Source of the DNA: Armigeres subalbatus
Lineage: Eukaryota > Arthropoda > Insecta > Diptera > Culicidae
Length of the DNA: 64,000 nt
NCBI RefSeq assembly: GCF_024139115.2
Contig: NC_085139.1
Location: 68,739,203-68,803,202, forward strand
Reading direction: 5' to 3'
Position 1 is the stretch's first letter, and each line of letters begins with the position of its first letter. Positions 11,005 through 21,518 of this stretch are shown here, one piece after another. The position numbers and the translations under genes were made by a program. The notes beneath the pieces were generated by a model. The model saw only the letters and a list, made by a program, of their open reading frames with translations, did no database searches and was not told the origin of the DNA.

Positions 11005-12121
11005 TCTATATATATAAAAACCAATCTATGTATGTATGTTCGCTAACTACTTCTGAACCACTTGGCCGAATCCACCCAAATTTGGTACACACGTTCTCTA
11101 TCCTCAGGGGAAGTTAACAAAGGGGGTGGGAGGGTCATTTAGGAAAGGGGGAGGGGTTTTGTTTAGAAAACGAACAATTATGTGTAACTTTCATCTCCCA
11201 GGACCGATTTCAACCAAATTTTGTACACATATTCACTATAAGGAAACAATCATATGAGAGATTTTGGGAAAGGGAGGGTCTGGAGGAGGGTATTGTTCAG
11301 AAAACGGGTAATTTAGAGTAAATTCTGAACCCCTGCACCGATTTCAACCAAATTTGATACACACATTCTCTACCCTAAAGAAAAGATAACAAAGGGGTGG
11401 GGCGGTCATTGTAAAAAAGGGAGGGTATGGGGGAGGGTTGTCTTTATAAAACGAGCAATTCAGTGTTACTCCCAACTTCCAGTACCCATATCAACCAAAT
11501 ATTGTACACATATTCACTAAGAGAAGTCGATCACATGGAAGTGTAATTTGGGAAAAGAGGAGGGTCTGGGGGAGGGTATTGTTCAGAAAACAGGCAATTC
11601 AGTGTTTCTTTTGAACCCCTGGACCGCTTTCATCCAAATTTGGTACACATTCTCTATCCTAAGGAGAAAATAACAAAGGGGTGGGATGATCATTGGGAAA
11701 AGGGAGGGTAAGGGGAAGGTTGTCCTTAGAAAAAGAGCAATTCAGTGTAACACCCAACTCCCAGGACCGATTTCAGCCAAATTTGGTGCACATTTTCTAT
11801 CCTAAGGAGAAGATAACAAAGAAGGTGGGAGGGTCATTTTGGAAAAAGGAAGTTATGGGGAAGGGTTGTCTTTAAAAATGAGCAATTCAGTGTAACTCCC
11901 AGGATAAATTTCAACCAGATTTGGTACACTTATTCTCTATTTTTGGAAGATGTTTATTGAAAAGGTGGAAGGGCCAAACAAAGATATAAAAATATATTGA
12001 TACAAAGGTTCAATTCTATGACCGGTAGATCTACCTCTGTGGGTTCCGTGCTACAGCATTGGACATTTTAATTCTATAATTTACTTTTCAGTCCCTAGCA
12101 AAGCCGGATACATATAGCTAT
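11005..12121 (+). mobile_element. Helitron-like element A (non-autonomous)
   Basis: It begins TCTATATATATAAAAACC in a TA tract and contains six or so diverged repeats of about 150-190 bp built on CCGATTTCAACCAAATTTGG, GGAGGGT and AACGAGCAATTCAGTGT phrases. Near 12,090-12,121 it ends with GCAAAGCCGGATACATATAGCTAT, which parallels the CTAG ends of elements B and C with a final base change. TC start, CTRR-type end and AT insertion preference without inverted repeats or target duplication are Helitron hallmarks. No Rep/helicase frame is present. Confidence 0.55.
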
Positions 12122-12127
12122 TAGCTA

Positions 12128-12827
12128 TCTATATATCTCGGATACTTATTCAACGTATGTGACGTATGTGATTTTGTAAACAAAAATTTAAACGTTGATT
12201 TCTGCAATCTGATAGCACTCCCACGCAAACTATCGCCACATACAGGTAGGGGAAGGTTTCAACTACATGTTCGTTGTGTTGGTTTGCGTGGGAGTGTCAT
12301 CATATTTGACAAATCGACGTATGCATCTTTGTTTACAAAATCACATACGTCGTTTTGAATAAGTTGCCGAGATATATAAAACTCAATGTTTGTATGTTTG
12401 TGTGTATGCTCCAGCCTAACTTCTGAACCCATTATTGTATTGTTTAGTTATCGATCAATTCAACCATTTATCGAAATCATGGGTTTGCCCAACGTGAAAA
12501 GCAATGATTAATGTGTTTCCTTCTGGATGGTGAATGTGATCCCTTCTTTAAAAATAGACGTTTGCCCGGAATAAGGCATCGGTGGATGTTTTTCCTTCTT
12601 TAGAAATAAACGTTTGCCCGGAATATGGCGATTATGGGTTTGCTCCCTTCTTCAAAATCAGTCAATGTTTTCAAATTAAATCTGCCTTCTTTTGATCAAA
12701 TGATGAAGTATCGATAAGAAAACGCAATTATCCTGTTGACCAATTGGTTTATTCATTTTCCGATTATGAAAAAAAAAACTGCGAATCAAACTGGCAATTC
12801 CGAGCAAGGCCGGGTACATAAAGCTAG
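12128..12827 (+). mobile_element. Helitron-like element B (non-autonomous, split by a MITE)
   Basis: The 5' end TCTATATA is interrupted by a MITE and resumes at 12,373 as TATATAAAACTCAATG. Internal phrases (GTTTGCCCGGAATAAGGC and similar) are shared with element C, and it ends GGCCGGGTACATAAAGCTAG just before the next TA tract. The CTAG terminus and AT target fit Helitrons. Only about 460 bp of its own sequence remain, with no coding capacity. Confidence 0.6.
12136..12372. mobile_element. Short TIR MITE inserted in Helitron B
   Basis: 237 bp with about 95-bp imperfect inverted repeats starting TCTCGG(A/C)(T/A)ACTTATTCAA and continuing through GTATGTGATTTTGTAAAC to CACTCCCACGCAAAC on both arms. 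It is flanked by TATA on each side, so the duplication is TA or TATA. Non-coding. It lies within the TATA-rich 5' end of the Helitron, so it arrived later. Confidence 0.75.
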
Positions 12828-13172
12828 TATATATATATATATAAAACTCAATGTTTGTATGTTTGTATGTATGTTCCAGCATAACTTCTGAACCCATCGA
12901 CCGATTTGAACCAAATTTGGAACACACATTCTTTATCTTAAGGAGACGACAATAGGGAGTTAGTGATGCTATTTGGAAAAGGGGGAGGGTGTGGGGGGAA
13001 GGGTATTGCTTAGTTATCGAACAACTTAGTGTAAATTCTGAACCCCATGGCCGATTCAAACCAAATTTAAAACACAAATTCATTATCTTAAGGAAACGAC
13101 GATAGGGAGTTGGTGATGCTCTCTGGAAAAGGAGGAGGGTGTGGGGGAGGGGTATTGCTTAGTTATTGATCA

Positions 13173-13916
13173 TTTTCATTTTAGTCTACATCTCTAAACA
13201 GATAACACTGAATCAACAATTTGACGCCACAATACACGGTTCGAGGCCGCATCTCTCCATCCTCGAATACGCCCCACGCTCGCCAAGTCGTTTTGCATCT
13301 GGTCTGCCCATCTCGCTCGTTGCGCTCCACGTCGTCTTGTACCTGCCGGATCGGAAGCGAACACCATCTTTGCAGGTTGCTGTCCGGCATTCTTGCAACA
13401 TGCCCTGCCCATCGTACCCTTCCGGCTTTAGCTACCTTCTGGATACTGGGTTCGCCGTAGAGCTGGGCGAGCTCATGGTTCATTCTTCGCTGCACACACC
13501 GTCTTATTGCACACCGCCAAAGATGGTCCTAAGCACCCGTCTTTCGAATACTCCGAGTGCTTGCAAGTCCTCCTCGAGCATTATCCATGTTTCATGTCCG
13601 TAGAGGACAACCGGTCTTATAAGCGTCTTGTACATGACACATTTGGCGAATCTTTTTTGACCGCAGTTTCTTCTGGAGCCCGTAGTAGGCCCGACTTCCA
13701 CAGATTATGCGCCTTCATATTTCACGACTGACAGTGTTATCAGCCGTTAGCAAGGATCCGAGGTAGACGAATTCCTCGGCCACCTCGAAGGTATCCCCGT
13801 CTATCGTCACACTGCTTCCCAGGCGAGCCCTGTCGCGCTCGGTTCCGCCCACAAGCATGTACTTTGTCTTTGACGCCTTCACCACCAGTCCAACTTTTGT
13901 TGCTTCACGTTTCAGG
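13173..13916 (-). mobile_element. 5'-truncated LINE fragment, end of reverse transcriptase
   Basis: Flanked by a perfect 13-bp duplication TAGTTATTGATCA (13,160-13,172 and 13,917-13,929). The minus strand encodes the C-terminal part of a LINE RT in several frames: a KTKYM segment, EEFVYLGSLL, then IYKTLIRPVVLYGHETW, ALGVFERRVLRTIFGG and a downstream RWAGHVARM-like segment. The order and wording match LINE-2 (23,562-24,968), so both belong to the same group. The fragment is dead: frameshifted and without the catalytic FADD region. Confidence 0.88.
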
Positions 13917-14309
13917 TAGTTATTGATCAACTAAGTGTAAATTCTGAACCCCATGGCCGATTTCAACTAAATTTGGAACACAAATTCTTTATCTTAAATA
14001 GACGACGATAGGGGGTTAGGGATGATTTTTGGAAAAAGGGGAGGTATGGGGGAGGGATATTGTTTAGCAATCGATCAACTCAATGTAAGTCTTGAACCCC
14101 TGAACCGATTTGAACCAAATTTTTTTTTCAAATATTGTTTGTCCTAAGGAAGTGAATGTGGGTAGGTCATTTTAAAAGGGGGAGGGTGTGATGTTGATGT
14201 TTAACAAATTTGGTACCCATATTCTATGTCTAAGGAAGACTATATCAGACTGGGTAAGAGTGTCATAGCTGAATGAGAGGGATTGTATATTTATAAAACG
14301 AGCAGTTCG

Positions 14310-14578
14310 GGGCCTTCCTTAGCCTAGCGGTAAGATACGCAGCTATAAAGCAGGACCATGCTGAGGGTGGCTGGGTTCGATTCCCGGTGCCGGTCTAGGC
14401 AATTATCTCGATACACATATCCCAGGATAGCACATTTCCCTGAAAATGACATGTCCCTGAATGAAGTAGGCCATTGACATAACACTATTTGGCCTATGCT
14501 CATTCGACATGAAGGACAATTGTGATAATTATGAACAGCATCAGAAAAATCTTGCATATAAACCAAGCATTTGCTGGG
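14310..14578 (+). mobile_element. tRNA-derived SINE, Feilai-like
   Basis: The head reads GGGGCCTTCCTTAGCC and contains a polymerase III box A (TAGCCTAGCGG, 14,320-14,330) and box B (GGTTCGATTCC, 14,374-14,384), 44 bp apart as in a tRNA gene. The sequence then runs into a non-tRNA body. The head resembles what I know of Feilai SINEs of Aedes. It sits inside Helitron C. The 3' limit is judged from where Helitron sequence resumes, and no clear target duplication was found. Confidence 0.75.
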
Positions 14579-14979
14579 TATAAAACCCTTCATTGGAATA
14601 ATGGTTTGCCCTGCGAAAAGCAATGATTGATGTGGTTCTTTCTGAATGGTGGATGTGATTGCTTCTTCAGAAGTAGGCATTTGCCCGGAATAAGGCAATG
14701 GTGGGTGTGATCCCTTCTTTAAAAATAAGCGTTTGGCCGAAATAAGGCATCGGTGGATGTTTTGGCTTTTTTAGAAATTGACGTTTTCCCGGAATAAGGC
14801 TTTTCAAACCCACTATCCCTTCTTTAAAATCAGTCAATGTTTCCAAAAGCCTTCTGATAAAGTATCAATAAGTAAACACAATTACCCTATTGACCAATTG
14901 GTTTTATCATTTGCCGATTATAAAAGAAAACTGCAAACCAAACTGGCAATTCCGAGCAAGGCCGAGTACTTAAAGCTAG

Positions 14980-15330
14980 TATTTAATATTTAAACGTAAA
15001 CTACTTCTACGGAAAAGGCTGGAATACAGGGTGCAAAATGAAAATTTCAAAATTGGGGACCGTCGCCGTCACGAAATCATGTAAGATTTCAAACGTTAAT
15101 AGCGCCTTAATCTTACGATGGATTTTTTAGATTTATATATAAATCAATTCGTTAACTTTCCACCAATTCACTAATTGTATTAGAACTATTGATTATTACC
15201 GCAAAACAATTGAAAATTTTAATTCTTTCACGTCCGGTAAAAATTTCAGAACCAACCAATCCCGTTCATGCATCCCCAACACGGACATCAGATTGATATA
15301 AGGTACGCACCTTTTGCCGTTTCTTGCGCG
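14980..15330. other. Unassigned spacer
   Basis: AT-rich sequence between Helitron C and the R1-like pseudogene, with a short (GC)n run near 15,328-15,338. Nothing recognised. Confidence 0.5.
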
Positions 15331-16760
15331 CGCGCGTCATTTTCGTTAAAGATTTCACGGCGAGCGGCTTCCAAACACTGAAGGCATGCGTTGGTAGCTG
15401 TCCTATCACAGACGCCCGGTATACTGGTGGAGTGCCGAGACTGCGGTTCTTCGATCAACCTGCCTCAAGGCTAGACGAAGGATGCAACGAAACTGCACCG
15501 AGTATGAAAAAACGGAACGCCGTGAAGTGCTTCGAGCTGCGAAACTGGCCTTTAACAAGGCCATCAAGAGCAGTAAGAGAGCGTGTTCCGACAACCTATG
15601 CGAAGGTACACTATTAATGAAATGAGTGTATTACTTCTACGTGAAGTTGAACAATTTACAATGATATGGAAATGCTAACAACATCTTTCAAACCTAGACG
15701 CTCATGTTCATGATAGAATTAGAGGCGAAAGTATTGATTTGATAGTTCCGTTAGGATACGGCAGGCATGAAGAATGTATTTTTTATAGAAGTCTATTTTA
15801 AAGCGAGCGGAGGACAATATTTGTGATGGTATACTTTCGCCTCTAATTCTATCACGACCATGTACGTCTAAGTTTGGAAGATGATATTAGCATTTCCATA
15901 TCACTATGCAAAGGTGCCAACGCGAATCTGGGGGGTGACACCTACAGGATAGTGATGACCAAGACCGAAAGGAGCTCTTCACTTACCGAACGGTCCCCTG
16001 ATAGCCTGACGAGGATTATCGAGGTACTCTTCCCGAGCCACAAGTCGCAGACCTCCTGCACCGCAAGGCAATATGAGTGCGGCAGAAATGGAAGAAAGTT
16101 ACTCGAGTTACTCGCGGTGGTTAAATCCCTGGTACCGAACCTGATGGAGCTCCGAACAGCGCTCTCAAAGCAGCAATTATATCGAAACCGAACATGGTCA
16201 GGCTAGCTATGCAGAGAAGCCTTGATGAGTGTAGATTCCCCGAAAGATGGAAAATTCAGAAATTGGTCTTATAGCCGAAGGCCAGTAAGCCGCCCGCCGG
16301 GGTACCCATCGGCGTATAAACCAACCTGTCTTATAGACATGACGGGCAAGTTGCTAGAGAGGATCATCCTCAACAAGCTGACCACGTACTCAGAGGGTAC
16401 GAACGCACTGTCAAGCAATCTGTGCGGTTTTCGCAAGGGTAAGTCCACGTTGGACGCTACTAACCCGATGGCAAAGACCGCCGAGATAGCGATCCAACAA
16501 AAAAGGCGAGGTATTCTACACTGTGCGTTAGTGACACTTGATGTGAAGAGCGTTTTCAACAGTGCAAGCTGGGTTGCCATCGCACTCTCGGTACTCCGGC
16601 TTAGCCTGCCGGTGGGTCTGTACCGGATTTTGGAAAGCTATTTCCAGAACCTTGTAGTATTATACGAGACGATGCCTGTCATAAAAGCGTTCCCATTGCC
16701 ACAGGAGTTTCGCAAGGTTCAATAATGGGCCCGGTATTATGGAACCTTATGTATGACGGG
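15330..16760 (+). pseudogene. R1-clade LINE ORF2 remnant (linker and N-terminal RT)
   Basis: Read across frames, 15,410-15,606 encodes a WWS...RRRMQR...KAIKSSKRACSDNLCEG linker typical of R1-type LINE proteins between endonuclease and RT. After a 296-bp MITE it resumes with GDTYRIVMTK, then the RT front (PSAYKPTCLIDMTGKLLERII), CGFRKGKST and VTLDVKSVFNSASW, which holds the first catalytic aspartate motif. Sequence ends after GSIMGPVLWNLMYDG (about 16,760), before the FADD box. Several stops and frameshifts show an old copy. Clade assignment is by motif wording only. Confidence 0.8.
15608..15903. mobile_element. Foldback MITE inserted in the R1 pseudogene
   Basis: A 296-bp insertion with flanks CTATGCGAAGGT (15,596-15,607) and CTATGCAAAGGT (15,904-15,915), a 12-bp duplication with one mismatch that also restores the R1 reading. 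It contains inverted arms of about 75 bp (ATGATATGGAAATGCTAA ... AGAGGCGAAAGTAT). The same family recurs at about 27,678-27,890 and 28,247-28,408. Non-coding. The long duplication would suit a Mutator-type or retroposon mechanism, so the class is open. Confidence 0.72.
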
Positions 16761-17333
16761 GCAGCAGGGACCAGTACTGGTAGTTTTCATGACTGTCATG
16801 TGAAAGCGAAACCAGTTGCATTTTCAATTTCAAGAGACCAAATGAAAATGTAGGGCTGCGAAATGGTGAGTTGACATCCGGGAAGGGGCGCCTAACATAG
16901 CTCTGGTCCTCACAAGTTCCAATACTCACGCTTCCACGGGTCTTCCGATGACAATTGACCGCCAGCTAAGGGTTGCGTACTTAGCTGGTAGTGCAGCCTG
17001 GGCACTGTTGTCCTTCTGACATCAGCTAGAGTGAGAGGGTGCGTCCTGTGGGGTCTGCCTAGGATGTGGTGGGGTTTGACAGTGGGCTCTGTTGAACTTC
17101 TATAAAAAGCTGCATGTGTCCCCAAGCAGGCCCTATCAAAGCGACCGTGTGCCGCTCAAAGCGCACTAGCCTAGTCCTGGTGTTGGGTGGGACTTTAAAC
17201 AAATTTGACCCGACTGATCGAGCGTCTGTCCACCAAGGAGGTGCGGCTCCAACAGCGTCTGTTCTGGCATCCAGCGGCTGAGTATGAAATACTATTCCCC
17301 GGAAGCTATACCTAAGATGGCAGCCCCATCCCG

Positions 17334-18961
17334 GTGGATAGGGAACCTTGGGCCAACAACCTACTGTTCCCGAAACATCAATTTGTTCGAGAATCCGATA
17401 ATGAAAGAATACGGACTGATTTTACGGCGACGACTCTTAGCGCGAAACAACGGACACGAATAGGAACATGGAAGGTTTTAACCCTAGCCCAGCAGGGTAA
17501 ATTGGCACAACTTGCCAATGAGGCACGCCGCATGAAGCTTGAGATCCTGGGACTGAGTGAAGTCCGTTGGCCAAACTTTGGAGAACACAGAACGCCGTCG
17601 GGACAAGTTCTGCTATACTCTGGTTTACGAGGTGAACACGCTCCCCGGCATCGCGGAGTTGGCTTCCTACTAAGCGCTCAGGCACACTCTGCGCTTATGA
17701 AGTGGGAACCTATAAGTGAAAGGATAATCGTTGCCAGATTTAGAACACGGGTCCGAAACCTTACTATAATCCAATGTTATGCGCCAACCGATGCTGCCGA
17801 TCTGCAAGACAAAGAGAACTTCTACAGTCAACTCAATGCCGTCGTAGATAGAATTCCGAAGGGTGATATCAAGATCTGTTTGGGCGACTTCAATGCGAAG
17901 ATCGGATCCGACAACTCGAACCATGAGCGCATTATGGGACGCCATGGTCTCGGAGAAATGAGTGAAAACGGAGAGCTGTTCGCAGAATTTTGTGGTAATA
18001 ACGACATGGTGATCGGGGATCGCTCTTCCCTCATCGACCGGTTCACAAGGTCACGTGGGTCTCCCGTGACGGCTTTACAGAAAATCAAATCGACCACATC
18101 TGCATCAGCCGAAAATGGAAACGGAGCCTTCTTGATGTACGGAATAAACGTAGTGCCGATATCGCGTCTGATCATCACCTCCTCATCGGCGAAATACGCC
18201 TGCGCATTGCGCGGATTCGTCGGCAGGAGGAAAGAGTTGGACGACGATTCAACACACGCCGACTGGAAGATGCCACGGTGAAACGGTCCTTCGTTGAAGA
18301 ACTGGAGACGCGTGCTGCAGATATTCCGGAAGGTGGCAGCGTGGAAGACCAATGGACCGCCATCAAGAATGCCTTCATCGCCACCAGCGAGAACAATCTG
18401 GGTGAACTACGCACCCAGAGAAAACAATGGATCACCGATGAGACCTGGAGGAAGATAGAGGAGCGAAGAGAAGCCAAAGCCGCGATAGAGCGATCGAAAA
18501 CGAGAGGAGCCAAAGTCTTAGCCCGTCAACGATACACGGCTCTTGAGAAGGAAGTAAAACGCTCATGTCGACGGGACAAGCGAGCGTGGGCAGACTCTCT
18601 GGCCGACGAAGGAGAGAGAGCCGCCGCAACCGGGGACATTCGCCTCCTCTACGATATCTCACGACGCTTAAGCGGGGCGAAGATGAATGCAACGATGCCT
18701 GTGAAAGACGCGAATGATCAGTTATTGACCGACCCAACTGACCAGCTGAAACGCTGGTTCGCACACTTCGAACAACTTTTTCAAGTGCCAACCAGGCCAT
18801 CACCACCTCGGCATGATCTGCCTAGGATCCGACGTATAACACGTGTCAATACCGAAGCTCCATCACTGCTAGAGAATAAAACAGCCATCCAAAGCATGAA
18901 ATCGAATAAAGCCCCAGGGTCGACCGCATATCAGCCGAGATGCTCAAAGCTGACCCCATGA
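17334..18961 (+). pseudogene. APE endonuclease and linker of LINE-1
   Basis: Encodes the AP-endonuclease-like nuclease that nicks target DNA for LINE insertion. Visible motifs are IGTWKVLTL at the start, LEILGLSEVRWP (catalytic E), IIQCYAPT and LGDFNAKIG (D and N of the active site). The frame is broken by one apparent base loss near 18,018. The next frame continues into the QIDHICIS and SDHHL region and a basic linker (18,278-18,961). Another frameshift near 18,920 hides the KAPG start of the RT domain. No ATG precedes the nuclease in frame; the open stretch starts with GTG. Confidence 0.85.
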
Positions 18962-19097
18962 CATCCGCACAACTACTGCATCGTTTATTTCGTAATATCT
19001 GGGACACCGCAACTTTCCCGGTCGACTGGATGCAAGGTATCTTAGTGAAGGTGCCCAAAAGGGTGACCTGACTGTATGCGATAACTGGCGAGGCATT

Positions 19098-20396
19098 ATG
19101 TTGCTGTGTACCGTTCTCAAAGTTCTGTGCAAAATTATCCTAGCCCGGATTCAGGAGAAGATCGATGCGACTCTCCGGCGGCAGCAAGCCGGATTCCGTG
19201 CCGGAAGATCCTGTGTGGACCATATTGTCACGCTCCGCATCATTTTGGAGCAAGTCAACGAATTCCAAGAGTCCCTTTACTTGGTATTCATTGACTACGA
19301 AAAAGCTTTCGACCGTCTCAATCACGAGAATATGTGGGGCGCCCTGAGACGCAAGGGGGTTCCTGAGAAAATCATCGGCCTCATCGAGGCACAGTACGAG
19401 GCCTTTTCGTGTAGAGTGCTGCACAATGGGGTCCTGTCCGACCCTATCCGGGTCGTAGCTGGTGTGAGGCAAGGATGTATTCTATCACCGTTACTGTTCC
19501 TCATCGTAATCGATGAGATTTTGGTAGATGCGATTGACCGTGAACCAAACCGCGGGCTGTTATGGCAGCCTATAACCATGGAGCACCTAAACGACTTCGA
19601 ATTGGCGGATGACGTTGCACTACTCGCGCAACGGCGCTCTGATATGCAGAGTAAGCTCAACGACCTTGCCGATCGCTCCTCCTCGGCAGGTTTAGTCATC
19701 AACGTCAACAAAACCAAATCGTTGGATGTAAACACGGTGACTCCTTCCAGTTTCACAGTAGCCGGGCAACCAGTGGAGAATGTTGAAAGCTTCCAATATC
19801 TTGGTAGCCAAATGGCGTCAGACGGCGGTACCAAGATCGACATAGGCGCACGGATCAAGAAAGCAAGGGCTGCTTTTGCGAGTTTAAGAAATATCTGGAA
19901 AAACAGGCAGATAAGTGAACGCACCAAAATACGAATTTTCAACTCTAACGTGAAATCTGTGCTGTTATACGCCAGCGAAACATGGTGTGTATCAGTGGAG
20001 AACACTCAACGGCTGCAGGTGTTCATTAACAGATGCCTGCGGTATATAATTCGGGCCTGGTGGCCTCACAACTGGATCTCAAACAACGAGCTCCATCGTC
20101 GTTGTCACCAGAGGCCGATAGCAACAGAAATTCGGGATCGGAAGTGGGGCTGGGTCGGCCACACTCTACGTAGGGGCGGAAACGAAATCTGTAAGCAAGC
20201 ATTAGACTGGAACCCAGCGGGACATCGCAGCAGAGGCAGACCCAGAGGCTCATGGCGGCGAAGCCTCAATAAAGAAATAAAAGAAGTCGACCGAAATCTA
20301 ACCTGGCAACAGGTTAAAGCGATAGCCGGGCATCGCTCAGGATGGAGATCTTTCAAGTCGGCCCTTTGCACCACCGGAGGTGTACAGGATCCATAA
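19098..20396 (+). pseudogene. Reverse transcriptase and C-terminal domain of LINE-1
   Basis: A 432-residue open frame with QAGFRAGRSCVDH, VFIDYEKAFDRLNHE (first catalytic D), GVRQGCILSPLLF and ELADDVALL at residues about 168-176. The active-site box reads LADD rather than FADD; the two aspartates are intact. Downstream are the thumb-like INVNKTKS and the RTE C-terminal segment with HTLRRG and a GRPRGSWRR motif, ending at 20,396 just before the tandem tail. Frameshifts separate it from the upstream half. Confidence 0.9.
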
Positions 20397-21105
20397 GTAA
20401 GTAAGTAAAAATGAAAATGTAGCCGTCTCCCGGTCACCTGTCACATTACAAGCAGTCATGATAGGAATGCTGCTTTGTTTTGAAATCTAAATTTCCGAAT
20501 AGTTTTAATAGATCTGTGCAAATAACGATGACTAGTCGATAAAATGATTGTATTGTTTTTGATTTTCGAGCTGGAAGTAACATTATTGAAAACAAATAGC
20601 TTGTTTACAATAGTTTGATGCACTTTCATGAAATAAAAATCCGTAAAAATTTGGCAGAATTCCTTTCATTGTTTATGTTTTCTATGAAAGCGGAAGAGAA
20701 TAAAATGTAAATATCGCGTGACTTCTCTCAATGAAAATCCCAGTACTGGCAGGGACTATGTCCAAGGGCTTGACTATCCCTGCCCAGGCCATCTACGAGT
20801 TGTGGGACTTGCCAAGGATGTGCTAGGGTTTGACAGTGGACGCTATTAAGCTCCTATTAAAAGTTGCATGTATCCGCAAGTAGCCCCCACCAAAGCAACC
20901 GTGTGCCGCTCGAAGCCCACAAGCCCAAGTCCTGGTGTTAGGTGGGACACAAATCAGACCTGACACGAAGGCCCTCCGACGAGATTGGAGGTTTGCACAG
21001 GCCCAATAAGCAGCCTGAAAACCCAATAATTACGAGCAATATAAAAGATAATACGACTCGATATAATCGGCAAAGACCTAGGCGACGAATAAAGGATCAC
21101 GATTG

Positions 21106-21509
21106 GAAGCTTGGAACATGGAACTGTAAGTCACTAGGTTTCGCAGGTTGAGACAGGATGATCTACGATGAATTACATCCCCACAACTTCGACGTCGTGG
21201 TGCTGCAGGATATTTGCTGGAAAGTGTGGAAAAGCGGGCATCGAGCGGCTACCTTCCACCAAAGCTGTGGCACGACCAACGAGCTGGGAACCGGCTTCAT
21301 AGTGCTGGGCAAGATGCGCCTACGTGTGATCGGGTGGCAGCCATTGGCATTGAATCCGACCACTACCTCGTTGCAGTATGCCTGCGCTCAAAACTCTCGA
21401 CGTTATACAACACACGTCGTAGTCGAACGACGTGGCTTAACATTGCCTGGCTACAAGACGGTAGACTAGCCCAAGGATACGAACAACAACTGGTAGTGGC
21501 ACTTGTTAC
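21106..21509 (+). pseudogene. Endonuclease fragment of LINE-2 with internal deletion
   Basis: Reads DWKLGTWNCKSLGF, an in-frame stop, then FDVVVLQDICWK, TFHQSCGTTNELGTGFIV and RVIGWQP. It jumps in another frame to IESDHYLVAVCLRSKLS, the end of the nuclease fold. Comparison with the intact relative at 62,743-63,480 shows that about 130 residues containing the GDLNAQVG active-site block are missing. The nuclease is therefore inactive. Confidence 0.85.
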
Positions 21510-21518
21510 GTTTAAGTC

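Larger units (their letters stand above)
12828..14979 (+). mobile_element. Helitron-like element C with nested insertions
   Basis: Starts in a short TA tract directly after the CTAG end of element B (TATATAAAACTCAATGTTTG) and ends GGCCGAGTACTTAAAGCTAG at 14,979. The 5' part carries the same about 180-bp internal repeats as element A, and the 3' part matches element B. A LINE fragment (13,173-13,916) and a SINE (about 14,310-14,578) are inserted. No Rep/Hel protein, so it is non-autonomous. Confidence 0.6.
16854..20408 (+). mobile_element. LINE-1: RTE-clade retrotransposon, near full length
   Basis: A 3.55-kb element inside the hAT MITE, flanked by the 14-bp duplication AAATGAAAATGTAG (16,840-16,853 and 20,409-20,422). 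It has a 5' UTR of about 480 bp, an APE endonuclease, a linker, an RT and a very short 3' tail of GTAAGTAAGTAAG, a tandem tail as in RTE-type LINEs. The endonuclease begins RIGTWKVLTL and the C-terminus ends with a WRRSLNKEIKEV...GWRSFKSALC segment, both RTE-like. A perfect hairpin (CCAGCTAAG/CTTAGCTGG, 16,962-16,988) lies in the 5' UTR. Only a few frameshifts separate it from an open frame, so it is fairly young but inactive. Confidence 0.85.
16772..20748. mobile_element. hAT-type MITE split by LINE-1
   Basis: The ends are CAGTACTGGTAGTTTTCAT and the inverse of CAGTACTGGGATTTTCAT, flanked by the perfect 8-bp duplication GCAGGGAC (16,764-16,771 and 20,749-20,756). An 8-bp duplication and CAG-type TIR indicate the hAT superfamily. 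Removing LINE-1 leaves about 410 bp of non-coding sequence. The MITE lies in what appears to be the 5' UTR of LINE-2. Confidence 0.82.

Noticed and set aside
15406..15594. Minus-strand frame
   Set aside because: Antisense shadow of the R1-type linker, which has recognisable motifs on +.
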